Made by a program: the position numbers and the translations under genes. From Panaeolus papilionaceus (taxonomy: Eukaryota > Basidiomycota > Agaricomycetes > Agaricales), in the NCBI GenBank assembly GCA_015501605.1, contig JADNRZ010000024.1, positions 620,001 through 684,000 of the forward strand: a DNA stretch of 64,000 nt, in the 5' to 3' direction. The stretch's first letter is position 1. Every line of letters starts with the position of its first letter. This document shows, piece by piece, positions 39,167 to 50,719 of this stretch. A model generated the notes under the pieces. The model made no database searches and was not told the origin of the DNA. It saw nothing but the letters and a program-made list of their open reading frames with translations.

Positions 39167-40900
39167 GTACCTCGCATAACCTCGCATATACCCCCTCCCA
39201 TTCCTCATTTCATCTGTCCCCGCATCTCTCCATGAATCCCTCCTATCCCGATCTCCATACCAACTCTTGTCCTTCCCCGTCTCCCTATCCCTCTTCCTCT
39301 TCAAGCTTTTATCAGACTCGCCCCTTCCACTGTTGTCCAACCCACCCCCCACCATTACCTCTACCACCACTCTGCTGCCTGCTATCTCTATCTCTATTCC
39401 TCTTCTCCTCACTCCTCTTCTCACTCCTCACACAATCATTCCCATTCGGCACTTCCAACCTCGCCCACAAACTCCCTGGTCAGCCATCTTCGCATTCAAC
39501 GACAACCCAAAGCGCATCTTTTTGGGCTCCCTTTGGCGCTTGGGGTGCGGTATTGGCCTTTACGTTCACACTCGGATCCGCATTCAGGTTCCTCCTACTC
39601 CCAAATCAATCCTCCTCATCTCTTTCCTCGTGTTTCTGCAACGCCAACCTCGCTTTCACCTGATCCAGCGTGTCACCCGGCCACTGTTCATTCACATCTA
39701 GGATTCGTCGCCAACTTCATATTGTTATTCTGTTTCTCTATTGGAGGATCCCAGAAAGGGCTTTTCACCATGTTGTAAGCACTGAATGACAGGTGATCGT
39801 TCAGTGGGACTCTGGCTTCGTCGCAGTCCTGTAAAAATCACAAATATATCAGCAAATGTCTATTTCCTCGTTTCCAGTAAATTGAACTTACATCTACCCA
39901 ATGCTCCACCCCACCACAACTATAGCACACTGATCGTCCACGATGTACGCCTCGCTGCCTTTGTTCTCCAGCCGCCGCTCAAGGGTGGCGCGTTGCTGAG
40001 CTTCGCTAAGGTATTCGTAGATCTGCCACCATGTTGGGCACTCTTGGATGAAGCAACGTGATTTAAGTTGGCGGGCAAGGAGGGGTTTTGATGGAGGGGA
40101 TATTTCATTAAGGTGAATACAAGGTAGAGAAGAACGACAGGGACACAAGACTGACATCAGTCTTATGAAACGACGAAATACAGCGATCACATTCCTAGCT
40201 CGTGAGGACATCATGGCGCGCTCTGAGCGTCTATTGGGGCAATTCTGTAGCGAGCAAATTATTTCAAGTCGATAAATGAAATAAAATAACAAAAATTATG
40301 AATCAGCAAATTCACAAAGAGAGAGGTGAAAAGAAACACATACAGTGTTAATATGCCTCTTTATACCAGATGTAAAACAGACTTTGGGATTGGACATGAC
40401 CGTGTTGATTGTTCATCGCGTACACCGCATGTTAGGCACTGAGAGGTAGAATTCACGTCAGTGTTGTTGGCAAATGGAGAGGTCGAGAAAAGGTCATTGA
40501 CAAATGAATGGGCCGAGAAAAGCGAATGAAAATTCACAAGAAAGCATAGGAGAACGAATAATAATACGAAGAAATGATAATACTGATCGTTTACTCACAA
40601 TTCTTACACGCCGTTCGACTCAACGCAGCACTCGGATCAGGCACTGCGTCGAAATAGCGAGTGATACCCTGTATAAGTATGATCAATGTTCAATTCGACC
40701 AACTCGCATAGTGAAGTAAAACAAAAAGAGAAACCAACGCACCATAACATCACCATAATCTAAATACTCGATTCCCATAAGTAGATAAGGCCTTCTATAG
40801 CAGCGAGTGTAAGTGGAATATTTGGAGAAGCAGGTGGCGATAGGCTGCTGAACGTTGCAACCACAGAGGTGAGTTCGGCAAAATGCGAAGCCATCATAAT
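39167..40900 (-). pseudogene. Air1/Air2-like zinc-knuckle gene, copy 3 (5' truncated)
   Basis: Keeps the Arg-Asp tail (39170-39424), RLALQK-type region, WCYNCGG-equivalent remnants, WQIYEYLSEAQQRATLERRL near 39960-40050, CLTCGVRDEQSTRSC near 40380-40450 (histidine replaced by glutamine), CKNCE after GITRYFDAVPDPSAA near 40600-40680, and IEYLDYGDVMV near 40760. Upstream of this the long N-terminal region present in copies 1 and 2 is missing. The homology stops near 40910, right where a 58 bp hairpin element sits. The CFTC knuckle has become SVLHL. The copy looks non-functional. Confidence 0.65.
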
Positions 40901-40919
40901 TGGCTATCATGTTACATAA

Positions 40920-40977
40920 TAGACCGGTGACCGTCCCTCTATGAGGGGTCCCTCATAGAGGGACGGTTACCGGTCTA
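40920..40977. repeat. 58 bp foldback (hairpin) element with 9 bp direct repeats
   Basis: A near-perfect inverted repeat: two 28 nt arms beginning TAGACCGGT and separated by GT, with one mismatch between the arms (GTGACC against GTAACC). It is flanked by direct repeats GTTACATAA at 40911-40919 and 40978-40986, which look like a 9 bp target-site duplication. The size is far below a normal MITE. It lies at the boundary between the truncated Air copy 3 and the HDAC pseudogene of unit 4. Confidence 0.75.
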
Positions 40978-41034
40978 GTTACATAACGGTTAACACAACT
41001 CGTCCATTAAAACGACTAGTCGTAAACTTAGAAT

Positions 41035-43361
41035 TCGACTTGATTCAATGAAGATGCGATTCTGACGTATGCACGGGTTCTGGTTTTATAACTGAGGTGG
41101 ATTACACGGACTCCCTCTGAAACCCCACTGTGTAAGCGTTGCACATGATTTGGTTTCTGCGTCTGGGATGTTGGATAAAAAATGCACGTTTTGGTGAGTT
41201 ATGTCTTGTGCTCTGTTTTGAAGGGCTTTACTGATTTTATCACGACTTTATTGAATTCTGACAGCTTCATTATAACCTGGACGATATACACGATGTACAC
41301 CGATATGCGTAGTGGCCACGGAGAGAAACCCAGGAGATCATAAACGCGTTTCATACGGATGAATACGCTCATTTTTTGACGCAAGTTACACCAGAGATGG
41401 CACAGAAGATGACTTATCAAGGGACGAGATGTGAGTTACCACCGTATTTCCTTTATTTCATCCTGCATGTATCGTGAAACAAAGGTAAAGCTACTGCTGC
41501 CCCCATCCCATTCCCGATGTTACACCCATCGTCTTCTTACCTCACATTTTGCATCTTAATCACACATACTAACATACCTCACAGGCCTCGTCGGAGAAGA
41601 TAATCCCGCCTTCGAAGGCACACTCGAGTTTTGCTCAATACCAGCAGGAGGCTCACTAGGTTCGTGCCACCACACCCTGCACCCCCAACCTCCCACTAAT
41701 GCATCCCACAGGTGCAGCCCAACGTCTCGCATGCGGCGCCGCCGACATCGCCATAAATTAGGCTGGTGTACTGCACCACGCCAAAAAGCGCGAAGCCTCC
41801 AGGTTTTGCTACATCAACGACATCGTGCTCGGCATCCTCGAGCTTCTGCGCACCTACCCGCGGGTGCTGTACATCGACATCGACTGCTGCCACAGCGACG
41901 GCGTTGAGGAGGCGTTTTATACCACAGATAGGGTGATGATGTGTAACTTCCATAAGTTTGGAGAGTATTTTCCTGGAACGGGGACGCAGGAGGATGGAGG
42001 GAGGGGGAAGGGGAAGGGGTACGCTGTCAATGTGCCGTTAAAGGATGGGATTACGGACGAGTCGTTTAAGAGTATTTTTGAACCTGTGGGTCTCAAATCT
42101 CCGTTTCTTCCCTTGGAGTCTGCTGATAAAGTACTTGTTATAATAGATCATGGCTAAAATCCTGGAAGTCTTCCGTCCATCCGCCGTCGTCCTACAGTGC
42201 GGAGCAGACTCGCTCGCAGGCGACAAATTGGGGTGTTTCAACCTAACCATGCACGGCCACGCAAGCTGTGTGCAGTTCCTCCGGAAATACAACGACCCTC
42301 TCATTCTCCTTGGGGGTGGTAGATACACGGTGAAAAATGTCGCGAGGACGTGGACGTATGAGACTGCATGCGCTTTGGGGATTGAGAATGACATTGACCC
42401 GAATTTGCCGTGGAATGAGTATTTTGAGTGGTTTGGCCCGCGTTATAGGCTGGAGGTCGCGAAGAATAACATGGAGGATTTGAATGTGAAGGAAGGGTCT
42501 TTGGATGTTGTGAGGTGTGTACATTTGATCTCTGATTTGGTTTTTGGAGGTGTTGTTGACGCTTTCTTTGCGGAATTTTAGAACGACGGCATTGGAACAT
42601 CTACAAGAATTGGCACATGCACCTTCGGTGCAGATGATGGATGTGCCGAGGGAGAGTGTAGGAAAACATCTTGGGTTTGGACAAGATGATGGTCAGAGAT
42701 GAGCTAGATGAACAGGTAGCTCGTAAGTCAATCCCCTCCGTCATCTTATAGTATAACAAGTATCTAACCCTGCAATAACAGAGCACACGAGATACCTGTA
42801 CAACCTCCAAGAAGCTGAAACATCCGATGACGACTCCGAGAATGAAAACCCGGACTCGTCGTCCTCCGCAGACGAATCCAGCTCATCCAACTGGCGCAAC
42901 GCAGCCCCCAACTCGAAATTCAAACGCTCCAGCTCGGCATCGAGGAGTAACAACGGCACGTTGAATAACGGATACCAGTACCCCGTCCTCCCAACTCTCA
43001 ACTCGTCCTCTTCTGGCTTCGTCAATTCTTCTTCACAGGGGAGTCAGAATAAAAGAGGCATGAGCCTCATCACAGGGAAATACTACGACATACCTGCGAC
43101 GGAGCCGGGGTATGAACATTTTGATTTGTGCGGTGGGGCACCTGGTTCTACTTCTGGTGTGAATGGCAAGAGTGGTGCGAGGAGAAGATTCTTTCAGAGT
43201 GCATATGGGTATGGAGGTGACGATGATGCGAGCACGGTGGATGGGATTGTGGGGATGCGGATGCGGGGGTATAGGAGGGCGGATGGGTTGGTGTACATGA
43301 ATGGTGTGGGTGGGCCTGGGATGAATGAGAGTGTGGATGTTGAAGGAGATGGGGATGAGGA
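41035..43361 (+). pseudogene. HDAC pseudogene, unit 4 (near full length, exon 1 missing)
   Basis: Homology begins in the first intron of the intact gene and covers all later exons with introns retained, so this is a DNA-level duplicate and not a retrocopy. Lesions: stops in the exon 2 equivalent (41090-41190), a stop in AINWAG (TAG near 41759), the metal-binding CHHGDG changed to CCHSDG, GGGGYTV changed to GGGRYTV, and a frame change near 42690 with a stop before the DELD segment. The middle part (41825-42590) is otherwise well conserved in protein sequence. It ends at the same HDAC/Air junction as unit 2. Confidence 0.85.
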
Positions 43362-43503
43362 CCCGCACTCCGCTTCTCAATATTGTGCAGGGACCAGCAA
43401 TTTCGTATCTTGCATGACGTCAGTGGCAATAGACCAGTCAGGTGCGACAGCGGATATGGTATCGATGAGTACGGTGGGGAACGCTGTGGGGGTTATATAG
43501 GTC
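43362..43503 (-). pseudogene. Air gene 5' fragment, unit 4, left part
   Basis: Antisense Air sequence starting at the HDAC junction, equivalent to 19657-19790 in unit 2. It is cut by the KDZ transposon after TATAGGTC (43496-43503), and the homology resumes at 56418. Confidence 0.65.
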
Positions 43504-43820
43504 CACCTGTGACTCCCATCTGTCAAACGTTATTAGCTTGGAACTAGGAACGAGTGTTCCCAGCTAGTTAGCTGGGGTTTCTATAGGCTCACACTACGGT
43601 CAATAGCAATGAATATCGATGTGGACTTGAACAACAAACTGGTTGACCTCTGGGCGCTGGTGAGTGTGTCCGCGTCATCGGGTACCGGGATGCTCGGCTG
43701 TGCTACCCGGTTGTCATCCACTCATCCCGCACAACATTGCGCCACGCCATCACATGTGTCGAGCTCATCGTTGTCAACGACGAGCTCAATAAACTACTTT
43801 CCCTTGCTTGTTTTGAGCCC
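43504..43820 (+). repeat. Left terminal inverted repeat of the KDZ transposon
   Basis: 317 bp, the reverse complement of 56101-56417 by eye, with the match ending at TTTTGAGCCC. It contains an inverted pair CCCAGCTAGTTAGCTGGG (43559-43576) and GACGAGCTC/GAGCTCATC palindromic segments near 43770-43790, which could be transposase-binding or hairpin sites. Confidence 0.9.
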
Positions 43821-43955
43821 GTTCTTTTTAAAATAAAATAAAATAAAATCATTAGATTATTATTCAATAATATGTAATTAAGCAGTAAAAAAGAGAACTC
43901 GTGTGTATAATTGAATAAAAAAAATCAACATAAATGAAACAAAATTCAAACAACC

Positions 43956-46612
43956 TCAATGCTCATCTTCGTCAGTGACCCTATCTAAATCACCATCGCT
44001 ATCAACAAATTCGCTGCTGGAAGGACGCTGAGGTGGAAGCTGTTTTTGGGCGGCCTGACGCGAGTCACCAGACTTCTTCCGTGGTTTAGCGTGTTGTTTG
44101 GCAACAGCCTTGGAACCAACCGTTTTGGTTGATTTGGCCTTGGTCGTTGTGTTTGTAACGTCCTTCAACGTTGTTGACGATGTCTTCCTCCTTTTCCGAT
44201 TATCCACCCTTTCGCCTTCTTCATCGCTGTCATCCGGCCTCCCCTGGATCTCGTCTCCTCCTTTTTTACTCGATCCTTTCCCCCTGGGCCCCTTGATGAC
44301 ACCCTTATCTATTCTCTCCTTCCTCTTCTCACCAACTTTCTCTCCTGCAGCTCGCCGTTGAGCCAAATCCTTTGCATGGGCTGCTAACTGTGCCTTTGAC
44401 AAGCGTACCCAGTGGCAAGCGCCTGTTGTCAGGGCCTCGTGTAGTGTCCTGAGGTCATCAACCCCAGTGATTTCTGAGGGACTGACAAATTGTTTGTACG
44501 TCCACCCAACCAGTTTCACGCCCAGCTTGCTAACGATCTGCTCCTCATAATTCTTGTAATTCATCCGGACCCCCTCCACCCCGGTGATACTAGCTGTGAT
44601 GAACATGAATATTGGCACACCACACTACAGACACGGCATTCAACATACCAAGAGCCCCCGATACGACGTCGGCACATGCAGTGCGCAGAGCTTGAAATGA
44701 AACTGGCGACTTTTCTAGAACAGGACATGAGCTGTATATCAGTGTGTATAATTTCTCTGACTTACTCTTCTTTTGAGTGATACACCATGCCTCCATAGTT
44801 CGTGTTGTGTCCCACATGGTTTGACCCCATGCGTCTTGTGAAAAGGGCATGGCGTCGGGGGTTGCAATCCAACGGGGCGCATAGGTCTGTGACATGTCTG
44901 TCCTAACGAAGAAGCAAATTGCAGCAAGCTGGGTGCGTTCACATAAATTCATTAACTGCAATAATGACGATCAATGACTATAACCCTGTAGGTAGAATGA
45001 AGACATACCTTGTCATGGAATGACTTGATATTCGCGGAGACGTCATGGGATGAAGCGACGGCGGTGGGACAAAGACCTGTCATTTGGTTCTGGCGTTTTT
45101 TCTCCAGATTGCTCTTCAATATATTCTCTTCCTCGCGCGTGAGGTTCTTGTAGCGTGTCTCTGTCTCCATCAATTTCTCCAGCCCCACAACGTTCAATTT
45201 TTCATGACGCTCGCGCCCTAGACTCATCGGTGAGCACTTGTTACCGGCATACGATCTACAGGAGACTTACCTGCATTGACCCGAGCAGCCAAATCGCTCA
45301 GCTTTGCATTCTTCAGGCTCACAGCCCTCGTTTGCTTGTGATGCATCCCGTACTTCATCCTTTCAATAAGATCCTCCTTCACGCTGTATTTTCTAGCTAG
45401 CTGTTCATCTTCTAATGCCCTCTTGGCTTCTAGCTCGACAAACTCCTTCATAAACCGGTCCTCGCGTGCCTTGGCTGCCTCGCGACCTATCCTCAAGGTC
45501 TCTTGGTGTGCCTTGCTTGTTTTACTGTTTTGCTTGATTGGTTGGACGTAATGGCCGTCGTCATCCTCATCCTCATGGGCCCTGATGGGGCTTGAGGGTT
45601 GAGGGGTTGAATCCCACTCATCTTCGCTGCGGTCCTCGTCATCATTGATTTCAAAATCATGGTTGTTATCAGGGTCGTTGTAGTGTCCGTTGCTATCTGT
45701 GAGGCTATCCTGTTCAGGGATGTCAGGAGAGTCAGAGGATGGGTTGATGGATAGGGAATTGGCCAGGTCATTGGGCTCATCAAAGGACGGCGAAGCTGGT
45801 TGGTCATATGCTGGACTCGTACATGGTATGGGTGGCTGGGCTGGCGACATCATTTCCTCTACCTCAGGCTCTGCGTCGACAGAGGGTTCTGGGTCTGGAA
45901 TCAAGACAGGAGGCAGAAAAGTAACAACTGAAGGTTGTATTGGTGGTGTGGTTGCCCTATTGTGGTTTGCATTTGGGAGTGGTGCGAGCGGTGTCTGGTG
46001 AGGGCGCGCGACCTGATTTGGAATATCATTATGTTGGGTGTTGAAAAAAACATTGGCTGGGCTTGGGCTATTGTTGTAGCGGGGAATTGGTGCCGCCATC
46101 CGTTGTTGACTTATTGGAGGCAGACGAACAGGATTTTCATCTTCGCGGTGGTATGAATTTGAGTTGGGGACAAAACTGAAGGACGACTCAAAGCTGGGTA
46201 ATCCACGGCGAGACGCCTGTGGGTGTATGTGTGGGGATTGTGCTCGCGTATGGGACGCGCCTGGGAACAGTTCAGCGGTTCTCATGCCATAACGGAAGTC
46301 TGTTGAGCGTGGCAATCCAGCGGTTGTTGGCGCTGGCCACGGCATAGGCGCTGGTGCTGGCATTGGAATGGGAGCACGTATATTGTGGCTGGATGCTGGT
46401 GGTTCGCGTTGGTGGCCGTACATGTGTCCATTACGGTCAGGGTGTGAATGTGTAAAGGACGGGGTAGGTCTCACATCCCTGGGATGGTGGGTATGCCGGT
46501 GGGTATGCTGGGAGTCGTAGGCAGCTTGGTGGTTGAAACCAGCCTGGGGTGTGGTGTACCTGTGGTCCATTGGCATTGGGTATGGATGGTAATGATGGCG
46601 AGGATTGTCCAT
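43956..46612 (-). CDS. Unknown KDZ-transposon cargo protein, about 800 residues
   Basis: Not a recognised family. The ATG at 46612 starts a long first exon rich in His, Pro and Met, then acidic Asp/Glu stretches. It ends in a charged helix (KRALEDEQLARKYSVKEDLI) and LKNAKLSDLAARVNA at a GTAAGT donor. Further exons encode GLEKLMETETRYKNLTREEE with NLEKKRQNQMTGLCPTA, then LCERTQLAAICFFVRTD through WDTTRTMEAW, then SFQALRTACADVVSGALG. The last exon has GWTYKQFVSPSEITGVDDL followed by a Lys/Arg-rich, nuclear-type tail ending DGDLDRVTDEDEH. The conserved middle looks like a globular domain between disordered ends. It is adjacent to the left terminal repeat and divergent from the next gene. A DNA- or chromatin-binding role in transposition is only a guess. 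Confidence 0.7.
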
Positions 46613-47081
46613 TCTCTTCCTTGGATTGACGGTGGTTGGTTTTTTTTTTAACAGAAAAGGTGGGTGGGTTTTCTTGTCAATAGGCTATAGCTAACCAACT
46701 TCAATGGTCATCTAGGCAATAGGCCGTTGGGCAAAAAAATATATATTCAAACACTGTTTCGCAGTACCAAGGAGTGCGACACACGTGAGTATTGTTTGAA
46801 CATATGTATATTTTGTTGAACAAGGGCTCAGCATGTTGAAGTCCAAAATGGGACGGGTTTTCACTTACTTTACCCATTGCCACCATCAAAAAAAAACCCC
46901 CAGCTTTTTTCTTTACTGCCACCACCACCCCAACAACTAAGACTATCCAAACAGCCCATTATTCTGTTGAAAACATGCAAGACTGTAGGCGTTTAGCGCT
47001 TTTTTTTTCATGAGCTCAATTACTAACAACCTATTAGGAGCCAACAACAACAACGCTTTGCCAAAAGGCAAGCCAGTCATC
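46613..47081. promoter_or_regulatory. Divergent spacer between the two left-hand KDZ cargo genes
   Basis: 469 bp between the two proposed start codons. It holds poly-A/poly-T runs and pyrimidine-rich stretches, but no motif I can name. The true start of the plus-strand gene may lie within it. Confidence 0.4.
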
Positions 47082-48328
47082 ATGAGGAGGAGTAAGCTCA
47101 TTTTCTGCTCAAAGCACCGCTTTGCATGTTTAAGTCGTTTCTCTTTATAGCTCACGACTCCATGGGTTGGGCCACTGATACTGAAAGCAAGTTCATGTCC
47201 AGCCTTTGTTCTCTTTGAAATTACTGACGGTGTATTACTCAATTTCAGCAGCAGTTGATGACGAGGAACGGCTCTGGTCAAGCTTTGAGCCAATGAGCGA
47301 TGCAGAGAACACCTCAGTGCCCTCCCATGAAGAACCCCTTCACCGTGACTATGTCGAAATTAATCGAACTAGTGGCAATTGTGCGTATGTTGTTTTTGGT
47401 GACCATCCCGATGACGGAATATTTCGCAACTGGTAAGAAATATTATTCCCCCGTGAAAATCCATTCATAATTATTTTTACAGGTCTGCATGCAATGACCA
47501 CCTCAAGACAACCTATGGGGAGAAGAAGAATAGGCCTTTCTATAAAGGCTTTAGAGTCCAGCATGAAGCAGAAAAAGCGTGGCAGTTTTTCCAACAAACG
47601 CATAGAATTCCGCATCAGCACTCGTTCAATTCCACCCCCTCTCAGCCCACTCACCTTATGACAAGGGCACATGTGGGTCAATCCATCAGCACAGGGGGAT
47701 ACCGTCCTTCCCCCTCTCTGGCATCATCACCATCCAGGCAACCAGTTTCACCCCTCGCGTCACCATCCAGGCGACCCATTTCGCCACTCGCATCACGCAC
47801 AGCCACTCCGCTTCGCGATGCAGGGCATTTTAGCCCCACTCGAACCCAACCTCGTGAACCAAATACCCCCACGCCATCCACTTCTAGAGGTCTTGAAGGG
47901 CGACTGGCCAATGCTAGGGGCTCTTCGCAACTTGGCCTAACCGGCCCCCTGACTGGCGGGTACTATCTCATCAATAGCACAAATATGTCAGAGGCCAAAT
48001 GGCTGAAGCTTGGGGCCAGACCTCATGTCCCCGACAATGCGGAGGAGTATCTGGTATTGCTCAAAGGTGCAAGGCCAGGGATCTATACTTCAGTGTAAGT
48101 GCCGCTTTTGTTTTGTGGATATAAATTGCATCTCAATAATTTACAATTTATTTCAGTGAGGATATGTTTGAGCAATCTCCTATCACCAGTGGTCATTACA
48201 ATATCTATCAGACTCCAGACCGGAATCTGGCGTACAGGATCTTTGCAGAATCCTTTATGGCAGGTGATGTTGTTATCCAACCGATTGAGGGGGGGGACCT
48301 TGCTTTCTACCCAGAACTCAGCTTCTAA
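47082..48328 (+). CDS. KDZ cargo protein with two RNase H1 N-terminal (viroplasmin-like) domains
   Basis: Spliced from about five exons; the stop is at 48326-48328. The first domain reads YVVFGDHPDDGIFRNWSACN, then YKGFRVQHEAEKAWQFF, with an intron inside the tryptophan codon (after 47434). The second reads YLVLLKGARPGIYTSV, an intron, then SGHYNIYQTPDRNLAYRIF. Both follow the pattern of the Cauli_VI/RNase H1 N-terminal fold, which binds RNA-DNA hybrid or double-stranded RNA: Y-V-V/L, a glycine-rich turn with G-I-F/Y, W or V, and a terminal aromatic helix. Between them is a Ser/Pro-rich linker with repeated SPSR(Q/R)P. No RNase H catalytic domain follows. The start at 47082 is the weakest part of the model. 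Confidence 0.6.
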
Positions 48329-49335
48329 GTCCTCGTAATCCCCTATTTATCTCCAAACCCCATATGCAAATGTCTTCTGATTTTTTTTCTCCCTTCTTTC
48401 GCTTTTACATACACGCATATCAACCTTGTTATTTTTTTCCCTCTCAGCTTCTATTTATCTCTGTGGTTTTGGTATCCTTCAACTTCTTCGACTGCATACA
48501 CGAAAGAACAGTAGATTTCTGTTGAATTACTTAAACCCAACTCCCAAGTTTATGACGCCCTTAGACTCTGTAGCTACAATTTAACAATGGACGAAGTAGC
48601 ACAGACTTGTGGAATTACAATAGCCTCTGTAGTGTACTCTTAGGCTACAATTCCTTTATACCCCACCTTAGCTACCCCACCATGTATCGTTCCTCCCCGT
48701 TATTCAATATATGTCCAATTTTTTGAACGTTTTCATGTGGGACAAAGGGGGAACCCTTGAAGTTTGAAATTATGATTTTTTCGTGGGAACAGAAATGGGT
48801 GTGTTCCGATTGGCTGCGGACAACCGGACCATGATAATCTCGAGGTTTTGAAAGTCCTCACCTTTGGAATGAGATGTTTCAATGTGCTAAAACGCAACAT
48901 CCTGCCTATAAACCAGCTAGTTTTTTGTTAGAAATCAAAATTAGCATTCATTTTTAGTCCAATTAGCCTATAAAATCATTTTGAGAATGCCCCTACATAA
49001 TCCACCAATCTTCAAGGATCAGATGTTCAATTCAAGTAGGGATTTGAGTCGAGATTCATATCTTCAGTCTGCCTAAATCTCTGAAGAAGATACTCCAATG
49101 GTAAAAAGATTAGAAATGTATTGAATAACAATATTCAATCAAAACCATTCAGTAGGTGGTGTCTTTCAATGAGGCATGCAGACTTTATACCTGTTACTTC
49201 AGACGATTAAGCACACATCAACCAACGCACATATTGCTTCAGAAGTTTAGCAAGACCCATCACTCATTGCGCCATCTCATTCAATGCAAAGAAAGCATGT
49301 AAATCAATTAAGGAACCATAGACTATAAGGGCTAT
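48329..49335. other. Non-coding interval inside the KDZ transposon
   Basis: About 1 kb between two convergent genes. It is AT-rich with stops in all frames and should contain both 3' untranslated regions. No repeat or gene was recognised. Confidence 0.55.
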
Positions 49336-50719
49336 TTACAGACACAATGTTAACTCTTTATAAGTGGAAAACAACTTGAGGCATTCCTTCCATCGATTGG
49401 ACTTTTTCTCCATTATTTTATTGTATTCTACTTCATCATAGGCTTTAAGCGCAGATTCAGTCATACATGCATTAGAAACCCATCTAAATAAGCCTCCTGC
49501 ACTGTACTGGGTGAAGGAGAGCCGTGTTTCATCTTGTTGAATGGGGACATTTGAGTGCGTCAGGCATGCAGAAGGTATGAGTATAGTTGAGTATGGTGGA
49601 AATTCAATTACTAGAGAAAGATCCCAGAGGATAAGGTGACCCCCAAGCTTAGGGTCAAACTCACCAAGGGACTGTATTGAGCATAGGCCATAGGCCGCAT
49701 TCAGAGAGTCGCAATGTTTGATGGCAATAGTCTGAGGCCCCATATTGAGGTTTGCACAAGCAAAAGCGCATCTGCGAAAATTTCGACTGGTCCCAGTAGC
49801 CTGCTCGACCTTTGACAAGCATTCTTGATAGTGGCTATAAAGTTTTGGGGCCCATAGTTGAAAGGCGGCTTTGTTTTTGGGCGTTGATTTCAGCCGGGTG
49901 TTATCACAATAGACAGTAGAACAAGGCTTGGAACTCACAATCGGCATAGTTAGCAAGGCGCTGGAGATCCACATCTTCAAGAAGAGTCTTCACTAATGCC
50001 CCATGGTTCCCAGTGGCCAACCGCTGAGGCACAGTTTGACCACTTCCGTAGGATATTCCAAAAGGAAGGGAGACGAAGCTTCCCCTTCGGTGCTGTCTTT
50101 CGTCTGAGGAAAAGTTGCCTTGCTGGCTGGCTAGCAAGCCTCTAGCAAAAACATTCTTTCCTGCTTGAAGATAGCCGGGGTCAACAGGCATCCCCGCTAA
50201 AATGGCAATGATGCGATCCTCCTCGTCTATCAAGGGCACAGGCTCTCTAGATGCAGTGTTGGTCAACAAGCTCTTTGCTTTACACATAATAAAAAATATG
50301 CACATCCCATCCCATTCAACAACCGTGAAACCCATCTCCTTGAGCTCTTGAAGGCTATAGGGCCGTTCCCTCTCAGCCTGCGATTCAGCTAAAAACTTTG
50401 CAGAAAAAGCCCCTCTGTTTGCAGGCATTGAGGATGCATTGTATGAGAGATCCACTGCATCGGCCAGCTGCACATGCTCAAAAATTGTGACACTGCTGGC
50501 AGCATGTCCGTTAGTCTCCAGCTTGCGCTTTCGCCTTTCAGCGCGCTTTCGATTTCTTGTCGACTGATAGGGGTTGTGATGCTGGCTTTTGCGAATGGTA
50601 CTGACATCCGTTGGGTTGCTCTGGGAGGAAAGCATAGCTTCCAGGTCGTCAGGTTGGGAGAGCTCCAAGCATTCATCCAAGGCTTTGACAATATTGAAGG
50701 ATTTGAGTTCAATTGGGCC
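49336..50719 (-). CDS. TET/JBP-family 2-oxoglutarate/Fe(II) dioxygenase carried by the KDZ transposon
   Basis: Candidate oxidase of 5-methylcytosine or another modified base in nuclear DNA. The C-terminal exon holds the core: iron-binding HxD as KHCDSLN (HCD at 49708-49716), the distal histidine in LTHSNVP (49555-49557) and the 2-oxoglutarate-binding arginine in DETRLSF (49522-49524). LGEFDPKLGGHLILWDL, VIEFPPYSTILIPSA and YSAGGLFRW match the fungal TET/JBP pattern. The upstream exon encodes a basic stretch (RNRKRAERRKRK) and an N-terminal domain ending RLANYAD. It joins AFQLWAPKLY through a 70 nt intron with an AAAG acceptor. At least two further 5' exons lie upstream, up to about 50925 (one contains ALWHFLDDILSLV), so the given end is not the true start. 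The gene is divergent from the transposase. Confidence 0.85.

Noticed and set aside
48329..49335. Search for a further cargo gene between the convergent KDZ genes.
   Set aside because: All frames are dense in stops and no motif is present.
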